Positions 17,746 to 26,879 of a stretch of 64,000 nt of DNA are shown here, piece after piece. The stretch spans positions 35,147 through 99,146 of the forward strand of contig NZ_CCAT010000009.1 in assembly GCF_000612845.1 (NCBI RefSeq), written 5' to 3'. Both the position numbers and the translations under genes were made by a program. How positions within the stretch are numbered: the stretch's first letter is position 1; the number at the start of each line of letters is the position of its first letter. The notes beneath the pieces were generated by a model. That model worked only from the letters and a program-made list of their open reading frames with translations, ran no database searches and was not told where the DNA came from. The stretch is from Clostridium ihumii AP5 (lineage in GTDB: Bacteria > Bacillota > Clostridia > Clostridiales > Clostridiaceae).

Positions 17746-18513
17746 CTACTCATTCATATTATCAACAAATTCTTTGGGTTTAATGGTCATCTCTACCCAT
17801 GCAGGTCGAAATCCACTCTTTATTGCATTGCGTACCGATTTAATATTTGACCATGCGCAACAATAAAATGGTACTTTCCCTTTAGCTAAAATTTCTATGG
17901 CAAGTCTACTAGTTAATGCTGATGCAATTCCCTGACGTCTTACGTCTGGCAAGACGTCAACACCGATTTGCCACATTGTTTCACAATCTGCAGAACAGCC
18001 TGCTAAACCCACTAGTTGGTTATCTTTATATGCTCCCACGCCTAATACATCTAACTGCTTCCTCGATTCGCATAATGCATTGGACCATTGTGGCAAATAT
18101 AACTCAACAAAATCTTCCTGTTCTAACACTCTCAACTCATACTTGCATTTTTGAACAGACAACTCATTAAGGTCAGGTAGAAAATATTCTGCCATAAAAC
18201 AAACTTGCATACCATATTTTATGAACTCATTGTTCAATACATGCATATTAGGTGTTTCAAAACAATGCTCTACTTGATATTTGCTTATATAATTCTCAAC
18301 AATATTTTTATATTCCATCTGAATTGAAGCTACTATATTTTGTCCGTAAGAAATTAAGTTGCAAGCAAGCGGTAATTCTAGGTATCTTCTTGCATTTGAG
18401 TTTTTTATAGACTCAACAATCACATTGCCTTTACCCTTAAAGTCATCAATTTTACAATTTGCATCTATAGCTGACTGTTTCATTGCAATCTCTAAAATAT
18501 CTTTATTTGTCAT
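17746..18513 (-). CDS. GNAT-family N-acetyltransferase
   Basis: 255 aa from the ATG at 18513, preceded by GGAGGTGGAGGAC; an in-frame GTG three codons earlier is less likely. The N-terminal half is an extension of unknown role; the C-terminal half has a clear GNAT core: IGVDVLPDVRRQGIASALTS (A motif RRxGxA) and a final AWSNIKSVRNAIKSGFRPAW. Enzymes with this layout are annotated simply as GNAT. Only 25 bp downstream of the histidine phosphatase gene, so the two may be cotranscribed. Confidence 0.85.
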   Translation of the reverse strand: MTNKDILEIAMKQSAIDANCKIDDFKGKGNVIVESIKNSNARRYLELPLACNLISYGQNIVASIQMEYKNIVENYISKYQVEHCFETPNMHVLNNEFIKYGMQVCFMAEYFLPDLNELSVQKCKYELRVLEQEDFVELYLPQWSNALCESRKQLDVLGVGAYKDNQLVGLAGCSADCETMWQIGVDVLPDVRRQGIASALTSRLAIEILAKGKVPFYCCAWSNIKSVRNAIKSGFRPAWVEMTIKPKEFVDNMNE

Positions 18514-18538
18514 GTCCTCCACCTCCCAAAATTCCTAT

Positions 18539-19066
18539 TTATCTTATATATTCAATAATTTCACCATTTACTACTTTATCTTGATATTTAATTGTTTTTA
18601 TAACAACCTCATGACAAACTACAATCACTCTGTCATATTTCATATATTTTTCCAATACGCTATCTACTCTTCTATTCATATTTTCCTTAGTTTCCCACAC
18701 TTTGACCTGACCCTTAGGATGTACTCCATTATGTAAATCAAAATCTCTACTCAAGGAACAGCATTCTTCTGAGGTTCTATGTTGAAAGTTTACTATATCA
18801 GGTATCCATTCATGTAGGTCAACATCAACTTCTATATCTATTCCTAATTCCTTGGATAAAATTGCTGCACTTTGAAGTGCTCTTGTATAAGGTGATGAAA
18901 CAATAATATCACATTCTTTAAGTCTATTATCTTTTGATGTTTCTTTTAATTGCTCTATTCCAGTTTTAGTTAATGGTGCTAAATCCAACCCATGTCCAAT
19001 AAAATTTCTATCATTAACAGGTTGATACGTTGGTTCTCCATGCCTAATTAAATAAAATAATGTCAT
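18539..19066 (-). CDS. Histidine phosphatase family protein
   Basis: 175 aa. The RHGEPTY motif at residues 8-14 carries the phospho-acceptor His, SSPYTRALQSA gives the second Arg, and VVCHEVVIKT supplies the late catalytic His. The whole protein is close in style to the 35161 gene (same VDLHEW and SSPYTRALQ(S/T)A blocks), so they are likely paralogs. Role: phosphoglycerate-mutase-like phosphatase of unknown substrate. Located 25 bp upstream of the GNAT gene at 17746. Confidence 0.9.
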   Translation of the reverse strand: MTLFYLIRHGEPTYQPVNDRNFIGHGLDLAPLTKTGIEQLKETSKDNRLKECDIIVSSPYTRALQSAAILSKELGIDIEVDVDLHEWIPDIVNFQHRTSEECCSLSRDFDLHNGVHPKGQVKVWETKENMNRRVDSVLEKYMKYDRVIVVCHEVVIKTIKYQDKVVNGEIIEYIR

Positions 19067-19129
19067 AATTAGCCCCCTTTAATACATGCTTTCTAAATAT
19101 AATAAATTAATTATTTTATATTTTCTAAA

Positions 19130-19165
19130 TTTCACATATTCATTTCTTAATAGTATGGTATTAAG
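19130..19165 (-). terminator. Degenerate H element after the 19398 gene
   Basis: CACATATTCATTT...AATAGTATGGTATT keeps the H-element pattern but the left arm has lost its ATACC base. Its lower stem is therefore broken. Lies 3' of the DUF2785 gene beyond a second repeat. Confidence 0.4.
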
Positions 19166-19198
19166 AAACAATTATTTATTTTTATTGATTATAATTTA

Positions 19199-19345
19199 AA
19201 ACTTATATAATAGTTAATGAGTAAAAGTGAAGAATTGAAAATTTAGGAATAAATTCATCAAATCCGAATTTTAATATATATTATTAAGAAATATCCTTTT
19301 ACCTCTTCACTTTGCACTCTTACTTTTTAACTTATCTGCAATTTC
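19199..19345. repeat. Diverged copy of the 155-bp GTGAAGAGT repeat
   Basis: Same order as the copies at 32492-32646 and 45094-45255: a GTGAAGA block, AATAAATTCA, AAATATCC, then CTCTTCACTTTG and TCTTACTTTTTAACT. About one third of positions differ. The CTCTTCAC and GTGAAGA blocks form inverted ends. Confidence 0.6.
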
Positions 19346-19397
19346 TTAATTAAAACATGAATAATTTAAAATACTTACCTATATAATTGTTTTACCA

Positions 19398-20225
19398 TTA
19401 ATCCTCACCAAAACGACTTGTTTTCTTTAGTACCTCTTTAACTATCTTTGCTACTTGTTGATACTTAGTATTATCAACAAGTCTAAAGTATAAGCTTTTC
19501 AAGAAAAGAGTTACATTAAATTCAATAAATAAATCATCAGGAAGTATTCCTGTTTTTTCTATGTTTCCAAAGCTTCTTATCCATTCTTCAATTTCTTCTA
19601 CAGGAATTATATCTCTTTCTAAAACCTCTTTAACAGCTGATATCATACGTTCATCCTCGTTGTTAATATATCCATAATAATTTATGTTGATTTTTTTATA
19701 TATTGCATTTAGTATTTCTTTTAATTGTTCATATCCTATTACTTCACATTTTGCAAGTTCCATCAAGGCATCAGCGCCATGAGCAGCACCATGCGCCCAG
19801 CCTTTACCTTCTACAAAACCTCTTACATCCTTGTCCTCATTATAAAATTTTAAAACTTTATTAAATGCCTTTAAAATATCATTATCAGGTAAAAAATTTT
19901 TATGCTTATAGATTATACATGAAGACACTAAAACAGAAAAAGTCCTATCAAAAACTGTATCATCAACTTTTCCCAATCCATTAAAAATATGTTTTTCATC
20001 TAATGCTATTAGAAATATGTGATGTGCTTCTTCTGGTGTCAGAACATCTGTCATTATCCAATCTAGAAGAATGCTGCAAATCAAATCATCACGAAACTCA
20101 CCATCAATATCTCCTATATACTCCATCATATCTACTGATAATTCATATGGGTTTACACCCTCTGGTACTGCATATTCGTTATCTTCTATATTCATTAACA
20201 ATGTTTTTAATGCTTGTTTTTCCAT
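19398..20225 (-). CDS. DUF2785-like protein
   Basis: 275 aa, all helical. The signature KGWAHGAAHGADALMELAK (about residues 140-158) is the most recognisable part of the DUF2785 family, which has HEAT-like helical repeats and no established function. Length fits the family. ATG at 20225. Stand-alone; an H-type hairpin remnant and a repeat follow its stop. Confidence 0.78.
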   Translation of the reverse strand: MEKQALKTLLMNIEDNEYAVPEGVNPYELSVDMMEYIGDIDGEFRDDLICSILLDWIMTDVLTPEEAHHIFLIALDEKHIFNGLGKVDDTVFDRTFSVLVSSCIIYKHKNFLPDNDILKAFNKVLKFYNEDKDVRGFVEGKGWAHGAAHGADALMELAKCEVIGYEQLKEILNAIYKKININYYGYINNEDERMISAVKEVLERDIIPVEEIEEWIRSFGNIEKTGILPDDLFIEFNVTLFLKSLYFRLVDNTKYQQVAKIVKEVLKKTSRFGED

Positions 20226-20660
20226 ATATTTCGCCCACCTCTCAATATTTTTGAATTCACTTCTTTTGCCATAGCTTAATGTCTCTTTTTACCAAATCTT
20301 CATTATACATTCCCATTATATTGCTTTCACTACTAAAACAGTAGTTCATGAAATACACTCTATTTTTAATGTTATATAATGCCTCATTTTATCAACCTAT
20401 TTGTTTCAATTTTCAATCATTTTACTATATTCATCATTATTTCCCTTTCATAATAAACAAACCATATTTCTATCTGTATTTTTAAATTATAACATTGCAT
20501 ATGTTCATATAATACCTAAAACATTTTTACTAATTAAAAATGCTCCAATTCTAATATAGCTAATCCATTTTATAATAATAATGCAATCTTATGTTTTAAT
20601 TGTTATATGCAAAAGTATGTTTTTCTTAATATTGCGATATTTGCATATTTTATTTTCTAT
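20226..20660. other. Gene-free stretch, no clear feature
   Basis: 435 bp of about 80 percent AT between the DUF2785 gene and the nitroreductase gene. Only short weak palindromes are seen (for example TACTAAAACAGTA near 20330). Presumably carries the promoter of the 19398 gene and the terminator region of the nitroreductase gene. Confidence 0.5.
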
Positions 20661-21221
20661 TTACTTATTAAATTTTGTATTTTTCTTTCTTGATCTATGT
20701 TTTCTTTCTTCATATTTTTGCCAATATACATGTTTTTCATCGTATTGTGTTCTTGGTTCCTTTTCTTCCGCTGGATATCCAACATATACAATTCCTAAAG
20801 GAATTACTTCTTGAGGTAAGTTTAATATTTTATATAAAGGTCTATATGAGCTTTCCACAGGATATAATCCTACCCAAATGCTACCGAGTTCCATAGAAGT
20901 AGCTGCTAATAATATATTTTCAATAGCCGCACTACAATCTTGAACCCAAAAATCTTTAACTGGACCTGACATTGCTAATTTCATATTTCCACATACTACT
21001 ATCATTGATGGTGCATTATATTTTCCAAAATACGTTTTTTCATTTATTTTATTTATTATATTTTCATCTGTAATTATAATAAACTCCCAAGGCTGACTAT
21101 TACATGCAGTAGGTGCTGCTGTAGCAGCTTTTATTAAGGTTAATAAAAGCTCTTCATCTATAGCCTTCTCTTGAAACTTTCTTATACTTCTCCTTTTATA
21201 CATACACTCAATTACGTTCAT
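20661..21221 (-). CDS. Nitroreductase family protein
   Basis: 186 aa from the ATG at 21221 (AAGGGAG about 12 nt before it); the open frame reaches 21263 without a ribosome site. FMN-dependent oxidoreductase: RRSIRKFQEK at residues 9-18 gives the FMN phosphate-binding Arg-Ser-Arg motif, PTACNSQPWEF is the second cofactor site, and LGSIWVGLYP and PLGIVYVGYP close the FMN pocket. Uses NAD(P)H to reduce nitro compounds, quinones or flavins. Stand-alone. Confidence 0.92.
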   Translation of the reverse strand: MNVIECMYKRRSIRKFQEKAIDEELLLTLIKAATAAPTACNSQPWEFIIITDENIINKINEKTYFGKYNAPSMIVVCGNMKLAMSGPVKDFWVQDCSAAIENILLAATSMELGSIWVGLYPVESSYRPLYKILNLPQEVIPLGIVYVGYPAEEKEPRTQYDEKHVYWQKYEERKHRSRKKNTKFNK

Positions 21222-21259
21222 TTTATCAATCACTCCCTTCTTGTAAAATTGGAAGTTTT

Positions 21260-21525
21260 TCAAATGGCAAACTTTAAAATTTTAACTTTCCTTTTGACTT
21301 CTTCATACATTTCATTAACTTGTGGGATATTATCAGGTTTTTTTACTCCACTTTATATGTATTTTCATTTCTTCATTCATTATATCTTTAATATTTTTAT
21401 CTTTTTCTATCCAAACATATTCTACTTTAAATACCAAATCCTTTTCACACTATTATATCCAAGAGCTTTCTAAGTAATATTCACTTATATCAATCTTTTC
21501 ATTAAGTTAGTTAAAGTAATTACAT
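21260..21525 (-). pseudogene. Decayed small gene, at least two frameshifts
   Basis: Reading leftward, LNEKIDISEYYLESSWI, then KDLVFKVEYVWIEKDKN...KWSK, then KPDNIPQVNEMYEEVKRKV appear in successive frames with a final TGA at 21260. The last switch is at a poly-A run (about 21335). A P-like AATTATAACATAA sequence lies at about 21559, and AGAGGGG precedes a possible start at 21525. Together this looks like an 85-90 aa gene broken by indels. Family not recognised. Confidence 0.55.
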
Positions 21526-21778
21526 CCTATAAACCCCTCTTTTACCTTTAACTATATATTTATTATAACATAATTTATAAACATAACCTTGCTTATGATA
21601 CGGTATTTTCATCTATAGGAACAGCCTTAACCAAGTAATATCAATACCTAAGATTTAAAACTGTACTTACTTGTGATATGATTCTCCATATGAATCATAA
21701 TCAGTATTATTTCAAATTCAAGTTTTAACCATATTTTTATACAAAAGATAGCTAGTAAATCTTTTATAATTTTACTAG

Positions 21779-22345
21779 CTATCTTTGCAATATATTATTT
21801 GCCCAATTAGGTATTTTTTTATCTCTCCATATTATCTTATCGTTTTTTAAATATATAACTTCTTTTAATACTTCTGTATTATCATATATGTTTACTTCAT
21901 CACATATTTCAATTATATTATTTAAGTTATTTAATGAATCATAATATCTTCTTTCTATATCCTTATCTGGTATTCCATGCCCACCTTTACTAACTCTAAT
22001 TTTAACTCTCTCTTTAGCAACTTCGGGATTCTCTACTCCTACATAATTCATAACTATATAAAATCCATTGTCTTTTGCAAACTTTATATTCTTTATTATA
22101 CTTTTCCCAGATAAAGTAGTTTCCTGATTGAATGATATGCCATTTAAAATATAGTATTTTATTAACTTAACAGCTTCTCTTGCACATTTAATTTGAAGAT
22201 TATTATCTTTCCAAGAACCAATCCTAGCTACCATCTCATCTGTATTTATTCTTTTTTCTTCTTTATTTTCATTATAGTATATAGCTTTATATATTGAAGT
22301 TTTTCCTGCACCATTAACACCTGCAAAAATTGTATACGTCGGCAT
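21779..22345 (-). CDS. Zeta-toxin-like kinase
   Basis: 188 aa P-loop protein. Walker A GVNGAGKTS (residues 9-17), NQETTLSG (the zeta-family substrate motif) and GHGIPDKDIERRYYDSLNNL (Arg-rich lid) match zeta-like proteins that phosphorylate UDP-N-acetylglucosamine or nucleotides. Its start lies one base after the stop of a 54-codon ORF, giving a coupled pair that resembles a toxin-antitoxin module. Short for a zeta toxin (usually 250 or more), closer to the small chromosomal zeta-like group. The stop codon sits inside a hairpin terminator (about 21744-21785). Confidence 0.82.
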   Translation of the reverse strand: MPTYTIFAGVNGAGKTSIYKAIYYNENKEEKRINTDEMVARIGSWKDNNLQIKCAREAVKLIKYYILNGISFNQETTLSGKSIIKNIKFAKDNGFYIVMNYVGVENPEVAKERVKIRVSKGGHGIPDKDIERRYYDSLNNLNNIIEICDEVNIYDNTEVLKEVIYLKNDKIIWRDKKIPNWANNILQR

Positions 22346-22346
22346 A

Positions 22347-22511
22347 TTATTTACCTATTACCTTTGCTTGCTCTTTTTGTAGCACTAAATTTGATAAAGT
22401 CATATAAAAATCTTGCTCTTCTTTTGTTTTTGCCTTTTTAAATAAATCCTTCAATTGGCTATAAGAATAATTGATAAAAATATCATATAAGTTATTATCT
22501 TTATTTTCCAT
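22347..22511 (-). CDS. Small protein upstream of the zeta-like gene, candidate antitoxin
   Basis: 54 aa, starting at an ATG at 22511 with AGGAGG just upstream and ending one base before the zeta-like start (TAATATG junction). The sequence is charged and helical (SQLKDLFKKAKTKEEQDFY), reminiscent of short epsilon-like or DUF-type antitoxins. No family is recognised with certainty; the partner role is inferred from tight coupling. Confidence 0.7.
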   Translation of the reverse strand: MENKDNNLYDIFINYSYSQLKDLFKKAKTKEEQDFYMTLSNLVLQKEQAKVIGK

Positions 22512-22546
22512 ATCAAACTCCTCCTGATGAAATTCTATTTATACAC

Positions 22547-22705
22547 TATAGGGTTCCAAGTTCATCTTCATAATTATTAGTTCCAAAACTTGGATACCCT
22601 TAAGAGTGAGACTAGCTCGGAATCATTTTATAGTAAGTATTTCTTTTGAAATCAATATATTTACAGCTTAAAAAATAGTTTTGAATTCGAGCTTGTTTCC
22701 CTATA
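22547..22705. mobile_element. MITE-like element, 159 bp (copy 2)
   Basis: Nearly identical to 13651-13808 over its whole length, with the same TATAGGG/CCCTATA ends. Inserted about 35 bp upstream of the small antitoxin-like gene, so it may supply or disturb that promoter. Confidence 0.8.
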
Positions 22706-22915
22706 TTATATACCAAACCTATAAAATAATAAACTTAATATCTTTTTATTTTGGTTCTCCACAGATATGCTTCACCGTATAATAAGCAAAAGATAACACC
22801 TTCCAAATATGTATTATCACTAGAATAGTTTCAATTTCAAATTTTCATTATAAATTTTCATAAAAAATAATATAGGCATCTGCCTATATTATTGAATTCC
22901 TACCATATAGTAAAA

Positions 22916-23614
22916 TTATCTATATCCATATATAATAACATCATTTCCATCAACTTCATATGGTATATGTTCTTTTTTAAGTTCTCTTTTAAATTCTTCA
23001 CTCTCATCTTGTATTTCAATTTTTGATGCAAGTCTGCCACCTTTGTTAACAGCATACTTAGGAGTGATCCTTATCCATTCTATTAAATAATGCTTATACT
23101 CAAGCCCTTCATAGCTATAATCGCCAAAATAACTAGGTATTTTAGATATAGTTTTTAAAAAATTACTATCAGGCATATCAAATAAAGTTTTATATATAAA
23201 TGCTGGTGGAAATGAAAGTCTATTATTTACTATATCTAAAAGGACATTCCACTTTGTGTTATTCATATAACTTGTAAGATATTTATCTTCAATAATTTTT
23301 CGTGCCTTTTCTTTATCAGTTTTTTTTCTGTTATACTGCCCATCATTAATATTTTTAGCCAATTTTTGTACATATGATAAAACAGATGCTGCTCCCTTGA
23401 ATTGAAAAGATTCAAAAATAGTATCATCCTTATAAACACTAATTCTATAATATTTACTATTAAACATTAATAACTCTAAACTAACTCCACCAGGCCATAT
23501 AGCACTCATTATAATATTGAAAAAATTATTTTTATCTAATTGTTTATTTTCTACAAATTTTCCATTTCCTAAATCTATATCACTAAAATCATCAAAACAC
23601 AGATTATTTTCCAT
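22916..23614 (-). CDS. Unknown protein (possibly DUF6678-like)
   Basis: 232 aa, no signal peptide or membrane segment. The central part has a pattern NNTKWNVLLDIVNN..SFPPAF..K.L, then a YFGDYSYEG and IEWIRITPK segment, which recalls small DUF6678-type proteins; I am not certain. The N-terminal 90 residues form a separate mixed alpha/beta region (GGVSLELLMFNSKYYRISVY). Monocistronic, between a MITE-like copy and a nuclease remnant. Function unknown. Confidence 0.6.
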   Translation of the reverse strand: MENNLCFDDFSDIDLGNGKFVENKQLDKNNFFNIIMSAIWPGGVSLELLMFNSKYYRISVYKDDTIFESFQFKGAASVLSYVQKLAKNINDGQYNRKKTDKEKARKIIEDKYLTSYMNNTKWNVLLDIVNNRLSFPPAFIYKTLFDMPDSNFLKTISKIPSYFGDYSYEGLEYKHYLIEWIRITPKYAVNKGGRLASKIEIQDESEEFKRELKKEHIPYEVDGNDVIIYGYR

Positions 23615-23648
23615 CTTATCATACTCTCCTAAAAGCTCTATTTTTTAT

Positions 23649-23735
23649 TTAATGCAATAATCTTTCTCTCTCATAATAAATTCTCATAGCTTCCTCATCA
23701 CTACTTAGGTGTTCAATTTTTTGTTCAGCTTTTTA
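23649..23735 (-). pseudogene. C-terminal remnant of an Rpn-like PD-(D/E)XK transposase/nuclease
   Basis: A short frame reads KAEQKIEHLSSDEEAMRIYY and ERERLLH before a stop at 23649. This matches the usual C-terminal end of Rpn-family recombination-promoting nucleases. An in-frame stop lies directly upstream and no nuclease core remains, so it is a relic of a mobile gene. Confidence 0.45.
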
Positions 23736-23846
23736 TATTGCTGTATCACAACTTGATACAACTTTTTAAAATTTTATTTTTTAGACCTAATCCAAGGAGG
23801 AATTGGTTGTTACACAAGACAAGGGTGTATATTATAAACTTGAAAT

Positions 23847-24311
23847 TTAACATTGTGTTTTCTTTGTATCAACCCACTTATTTAATGCTATCTTGATTGG
23901 CGGACATATCTTTTTAGGTAACTCTTCCATATAAAAAAACTTTAATTGTTCAACTTCACTTTCTTGACATATTAATTCACCAGCATAATCCCTACAAATG
24001 AATACTATATCCACATTAGATACCTCATCACCATTTGGATATACATAATGTGTATCTTTTCCTGAGAATATACCAAATAGTTCTAGACTATTAGCTATTA
24101 ATCCAGTTTCCTCATATAATTCCCTTTTTGCAGCATCCTCAACTTTTTCATCTAATTCAACAGCACCTCCTGCATATCCCCAACAATGATTATCAGTTCT
24201 TTTTTGTAATAGTATTCTTCCTTTATCATCTTCTACAATTATACTTGCACCAACCTGCAATAAAGTTCTATGCCCAACAATAGTCCTCAAATCCATTATA
24301 TAATTTGACAC
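23847..24311 (-). CDS. NUDIX hydrolase
   Basis: 154 aa from a GTG at 24311, placed 7 nt after GAGAGGAAG; starts further up at 24329 or down at 24296 are possible. The opening SNYIMDLRTIVGHRTLLQVG is characteristic of a common firmicute NUDIX group. Nudix box GGAVELDEK...RELYEETGL fits fully. Substrate probably a nucleoside diphosphate derivative. Stand-alone. Confidence 0.92.
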   Translation of the reverse strand: MSNYIMDLRTIVGHRTLLQVGASIIVEDDKGRILLQKRTDNHCWGYAGGAVELDEKVEDAAKRELYEETGLIANSLELFGIFSGKDTHYVYPNGDEVSNVDIVFICRDYAGELICQESEVEQLKFFYMEELPKKICPPIKIALNKWVDTKKTQC

Positions 24312-24423
24312 TTCATAACTTCCTCTCACACATATTTTATCGGTATATTACTTTTAAATAAATTTTTATTTATGCTTATTTCTCATTTTCAAATTTTGTA
24401 TTCGTTCAATATAGTCTAGATTT

Positions 24424-24678
24424 TTACCACAACGCCCTATCCATATCATTTCTTGTTAATACCTCTTTATTTTCATAAGGATAACTGCATAATACGCTAT
24501 CTAAAAATTTAATTTCACAAAAATATTTACATATCGAAGTTCCTTTTACAGCACATTTATGTTTATTATTGCCATCATCAACGTTCCATGGGCATTTTGT
24601 CTGTTTCCAATCAACTCCATCACTTGCCAAATCTATATCCATATTTCCACCGCTTAATGCTTTTACTCTATCATCCAT
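24424..24678 (-). CDS. Small cysteine-rich protein, unknown
   Basis: 84 aa with five cysteines clustered in the C-terminal half (KCPW, KCAV, CKYFC, LCSYPY), suggesting metal binding or disulfides. AGGAG-like site (AAAGGAG) before the ATG at 24678. No signal peptide. Proteins of this kind occur as lone genes in clostridia; function unknown. Confidence 0.65.
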   Translation of the reverse strand: MDDRVKALSGGNMDIDLASDGVDWKQTKCPWNVDDGNNKHKCAVKGTSICKYFCEIKFLDSVLCSYPYENKEVLTRNDMDRALW

Positions 24679-24843
24679 ATTAATACTCCTTTCACAAACT
24701 CCTATCTATATATTAGTTCAGTTAAAAACTATCACACATAAAATTCTACTACAAATTAGTAATAGCATATTTTATAAATATTATGTTATTTATATCTAAA
24801 TTTTCAAAAATTTCATTTTCCTTTTATCTAATTTTAAAATAAA

Positions 24844-24879
24844 AACACTGCAAGATTTTAGATTAGATAATGCAGTGTT
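24844..24879 (-). terminator. H-like element 5 (terminator of the 24975 gene)
   Basis: Perfect 9-bp stem AACACTGCA/TGCAGTGTT with an 18-nt loop and T runs on both strands, so it can act bidirectionally. Same position as the H elements but with a different loop. Confidence 0.7.
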
Positions 24880-24974
24880 TTTTCATTATTTTGTTATATG
24901 TGAATATTTTCTTATAAATTATACATCATTTAAATAAGTTATATTATTTTAGTCAAATCGTATTCTATTATATA

Positions 24975-25607
24975 CTAACTATTTTTAGTAGCTACTAAAA
25001 CACCTACAAGAGGATGTAATTGATGTAATTCAACATTAAAATTTAGTTCTGAAAAACATTTAACTAAATCTTCAACTGTTGATGGTTTGTCCCCACCTGG
25101 TCCATAACCAATTTCATCGTATTCATCTTCATACTTATCTGGATTATCAAAAAACATTAAATCACCTATGATAATAGTTTGTAAGGTTTGTCCACCTATG
25201 TAAACCATATTTTCAATTGCCTTCTTCTTTTCTTCTAAATTTAAGTGATGTAATGCGTAATTTGAAATGATTTTAGTAATTTGCTTTTCTTTCAAATTAA
25301 CATTTTCATCTAGCTTATCAAATGTTCCAATAAAAAATTCAACATTTTCTCTATTTCCTTCACTAGCATTTTCAGTTGACTTTATAATCATTCCTTCACT
25401 TATATCAATTCCTATGCCAAGTTTTATAGTATTTGAAAGTTCAATAATTTGCTTGCCTGTTCCACATCCCATATCTAAAATAACATCATTTGCATTTGGA
25501 CTTGCTAATTTACTTACCAATTGACATGATCTATATCTCCAAATGTAGTTATCAGTTACATACTCTTCACTTGCATTATCAAATCTTTCCTTTACATTGT
25601 TATCCAT
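24975..25607 (-). CDS. Class I SAM-dependent methyltransferase
   Basis: 210 aa. Motif I VILDMGCGTGKQ (about residues 42-53) binds SAM; GIGIDISEGMI is motif II and NYALHHLNLEEK is motif IV/post region. N-terminus NVKERFDNASEEYV is typical of small-molecule methyltransferases. ATG at 25607 preceded by a GGGGG run (TGGGGGTAATT). Substrate cannot be assigned. Stand-alone. Confidence 0.9.
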   Translation of the reverse strand: MDNNVKERFDNASEEYVTDNYIWRYRSCQLVSKLASPNANDVILDMGCGTGKQIIELSNTIKLGIGIDISEGMIIKSTENASEGNRENVEFFIGTFDKLDENVNLKEKQITKIISNYALHHLNLEEKKKAIENMVYIGGQTLQTIIIGDLMFFDNPDKYEDEYDEIGYGPGGDKPSTVEDLVKCFSELNFNVELHQLHPLVGVLVATKNS

Positions 25608-25825
25608 TTAATTACCCCCATTTTTGCAATTTACTATTATTTATTATTTAAAATAAATATCCCCGATTAATATTTTACCATAATACTCAATTAATGTAAT
25701 GAAATTACTATAACTAATTTATAAAAATACATTTAAAAACTTAAGCTATATATTTATTAAATTCTCGGATAATTTGGAAGTTAAAATTTAACGCCCATAA
25801 TATATTAAAATTACAAATTATTTAT

Positions 25826-26368
25826 TTAAATAGAATTTATATTCTTTTCCATGACTATAAACTTGAAATTATCATCTTCAATATACTCACCGCATCTATT
25901 AAATCCTAACTTACTGAACAAATTTAATGCAGGTTTATTAGTTTCACCAGTTTCAATGTATATTCTATTAATATCCATATTATTGAATATATATTTTGTA
26001 ACTATATTTATTGATGTGAATGCAATACCTTTTCCCCAACATCGCTTATCAGCTATAATAATACCCATTTCACCCTGCTTTTTTTCTTTATCTATACTAA
26101 AAAAATTAACAAATCCTATAAAATCATCTGAATTATTTGTAATAATAAAATACTTATATTTTCTATCTTTAACATTCTCATTAATTATTTCATCATTAAA
26201 TATATTGCAAAAATTTATACATTCATCTATTAACTCTTTACTTGTGTTAGGTATAGGTCGCGGGTCGTGTAAGTTTATTTCCTTATCTATTCTACAAGAA
26301 AATAAATTGATAACATCATCACTACGTACATCTCTAATCTTAATATTTTCATCTTGGTAATAAATCAT
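25826..26368 (-). CDS. GNAT-family N-acetyltransferase (RimJ/RimL-like)
   Basis: 180 aa. Opening DENIKIRDVRSDDVINLFSC, A motif GIIIADKRCWGKGIAFTSI and MDINRIYIETGETNKPALNLF-SKLGFNRCGEY fit RimJ/RimL type acetyltransferases that modify protein N-termini or antibiotics. AGGAGG site before the ATG at 26368. Monocistronic. Confidence 0.9.
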   Translation of the reverse strand: MIYYQDENIKIRDVRSDDVINLFSCRIDKEINLHDPRPIPNTSKELIDECINFCNIFNDEIINENVKDRKYKYFIITNNSDDFIGFVNFFSIDKEKKQGEMGIIIADKRCWGKGIAFTSINIVTKYIFNNMDINRIYIETGETNKPALNLFSKLGFNRCGEYIEDDNFKFIVMEKNINSI

Positions 26369-26461
26369 TATAATCCCTCCTTATATCAATTTATTTTATT
26401 TAATGTAATTCTTAATCAAGCTAAGCCACAAATTCGCTTTTAATTATTTCACTTTTAATTC

Positions 26462-26733
26462 CTATTTATCTTTATTTTCAATTTCAATAATTGTCATTAT
26501 AGAGTAATTGGCTAAATCTAGTAGTGTATCTATAATGCTCTCGTCTTTTACTTCAGCATCTTGTTTAATTAATTGCTTATATCTTCGTATCTTATCTTCC
26601 AATCTAATTGCAGGCATTATAAGTCCATATTCTTGAAAACCTTCACCAAAACTGTCTCCATAGTCTTCATTTTTTGCCACATATATCTTATTTAACTTTT
26701 CACATATCTCTCATACTGTTCAACTTTTGCCAT
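26462..26733 (-). pseudogene. DUF1599-like (nucleotide-modification-associated) gene, frameshifted
   Basis: From a GTG at 26680 a 72-aa frame reads VAKNEDYGDSFGEGFQEYG ... VKDESIIDTLLDLANYSIM, clearly the DUF1599 domain. The natural N-terminus is upstream in a different frame: ATG at 26733 gives MAKVEQYERYVKS then a stop, while the downstream frame continues back as LNKIYVAKNEDYG. Joining them by one base restores MAKVEQYERYV-KLNKIYVAKNEDYG, a normal family start. So a one-base indel near 26695-26700 breaks the gene, or a shorter protein is made from GTG. Confidence 0.7.
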
Positions 26734-26879
26734 GTAATAATATTTTCTTCTTGTATTTTATAATTTTTAAGGTTCATTATTTAAATATTAAATGAGAACA
26801 ATGTTATTCCAGGAAAAAAGTTTAAATACTTTCTTTATCCAAAAAGTTAAAGTCTATTTTTCCTTTGTAGATAAAAACT

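Noticed and set aside
22710..22830. Short open frame LEGVIFCLLYGEAYLWRTKI
   Set aside because: About 31 codons with no start and no recognisable family; could be chance or a relic too small to support.
25851..26360. 169-codon plus-strand frame opposite the RimJ-like GNAT gene
   Set aside because: Lies wholly inside a gene with clear acetyltransferase motifs on the other strand.
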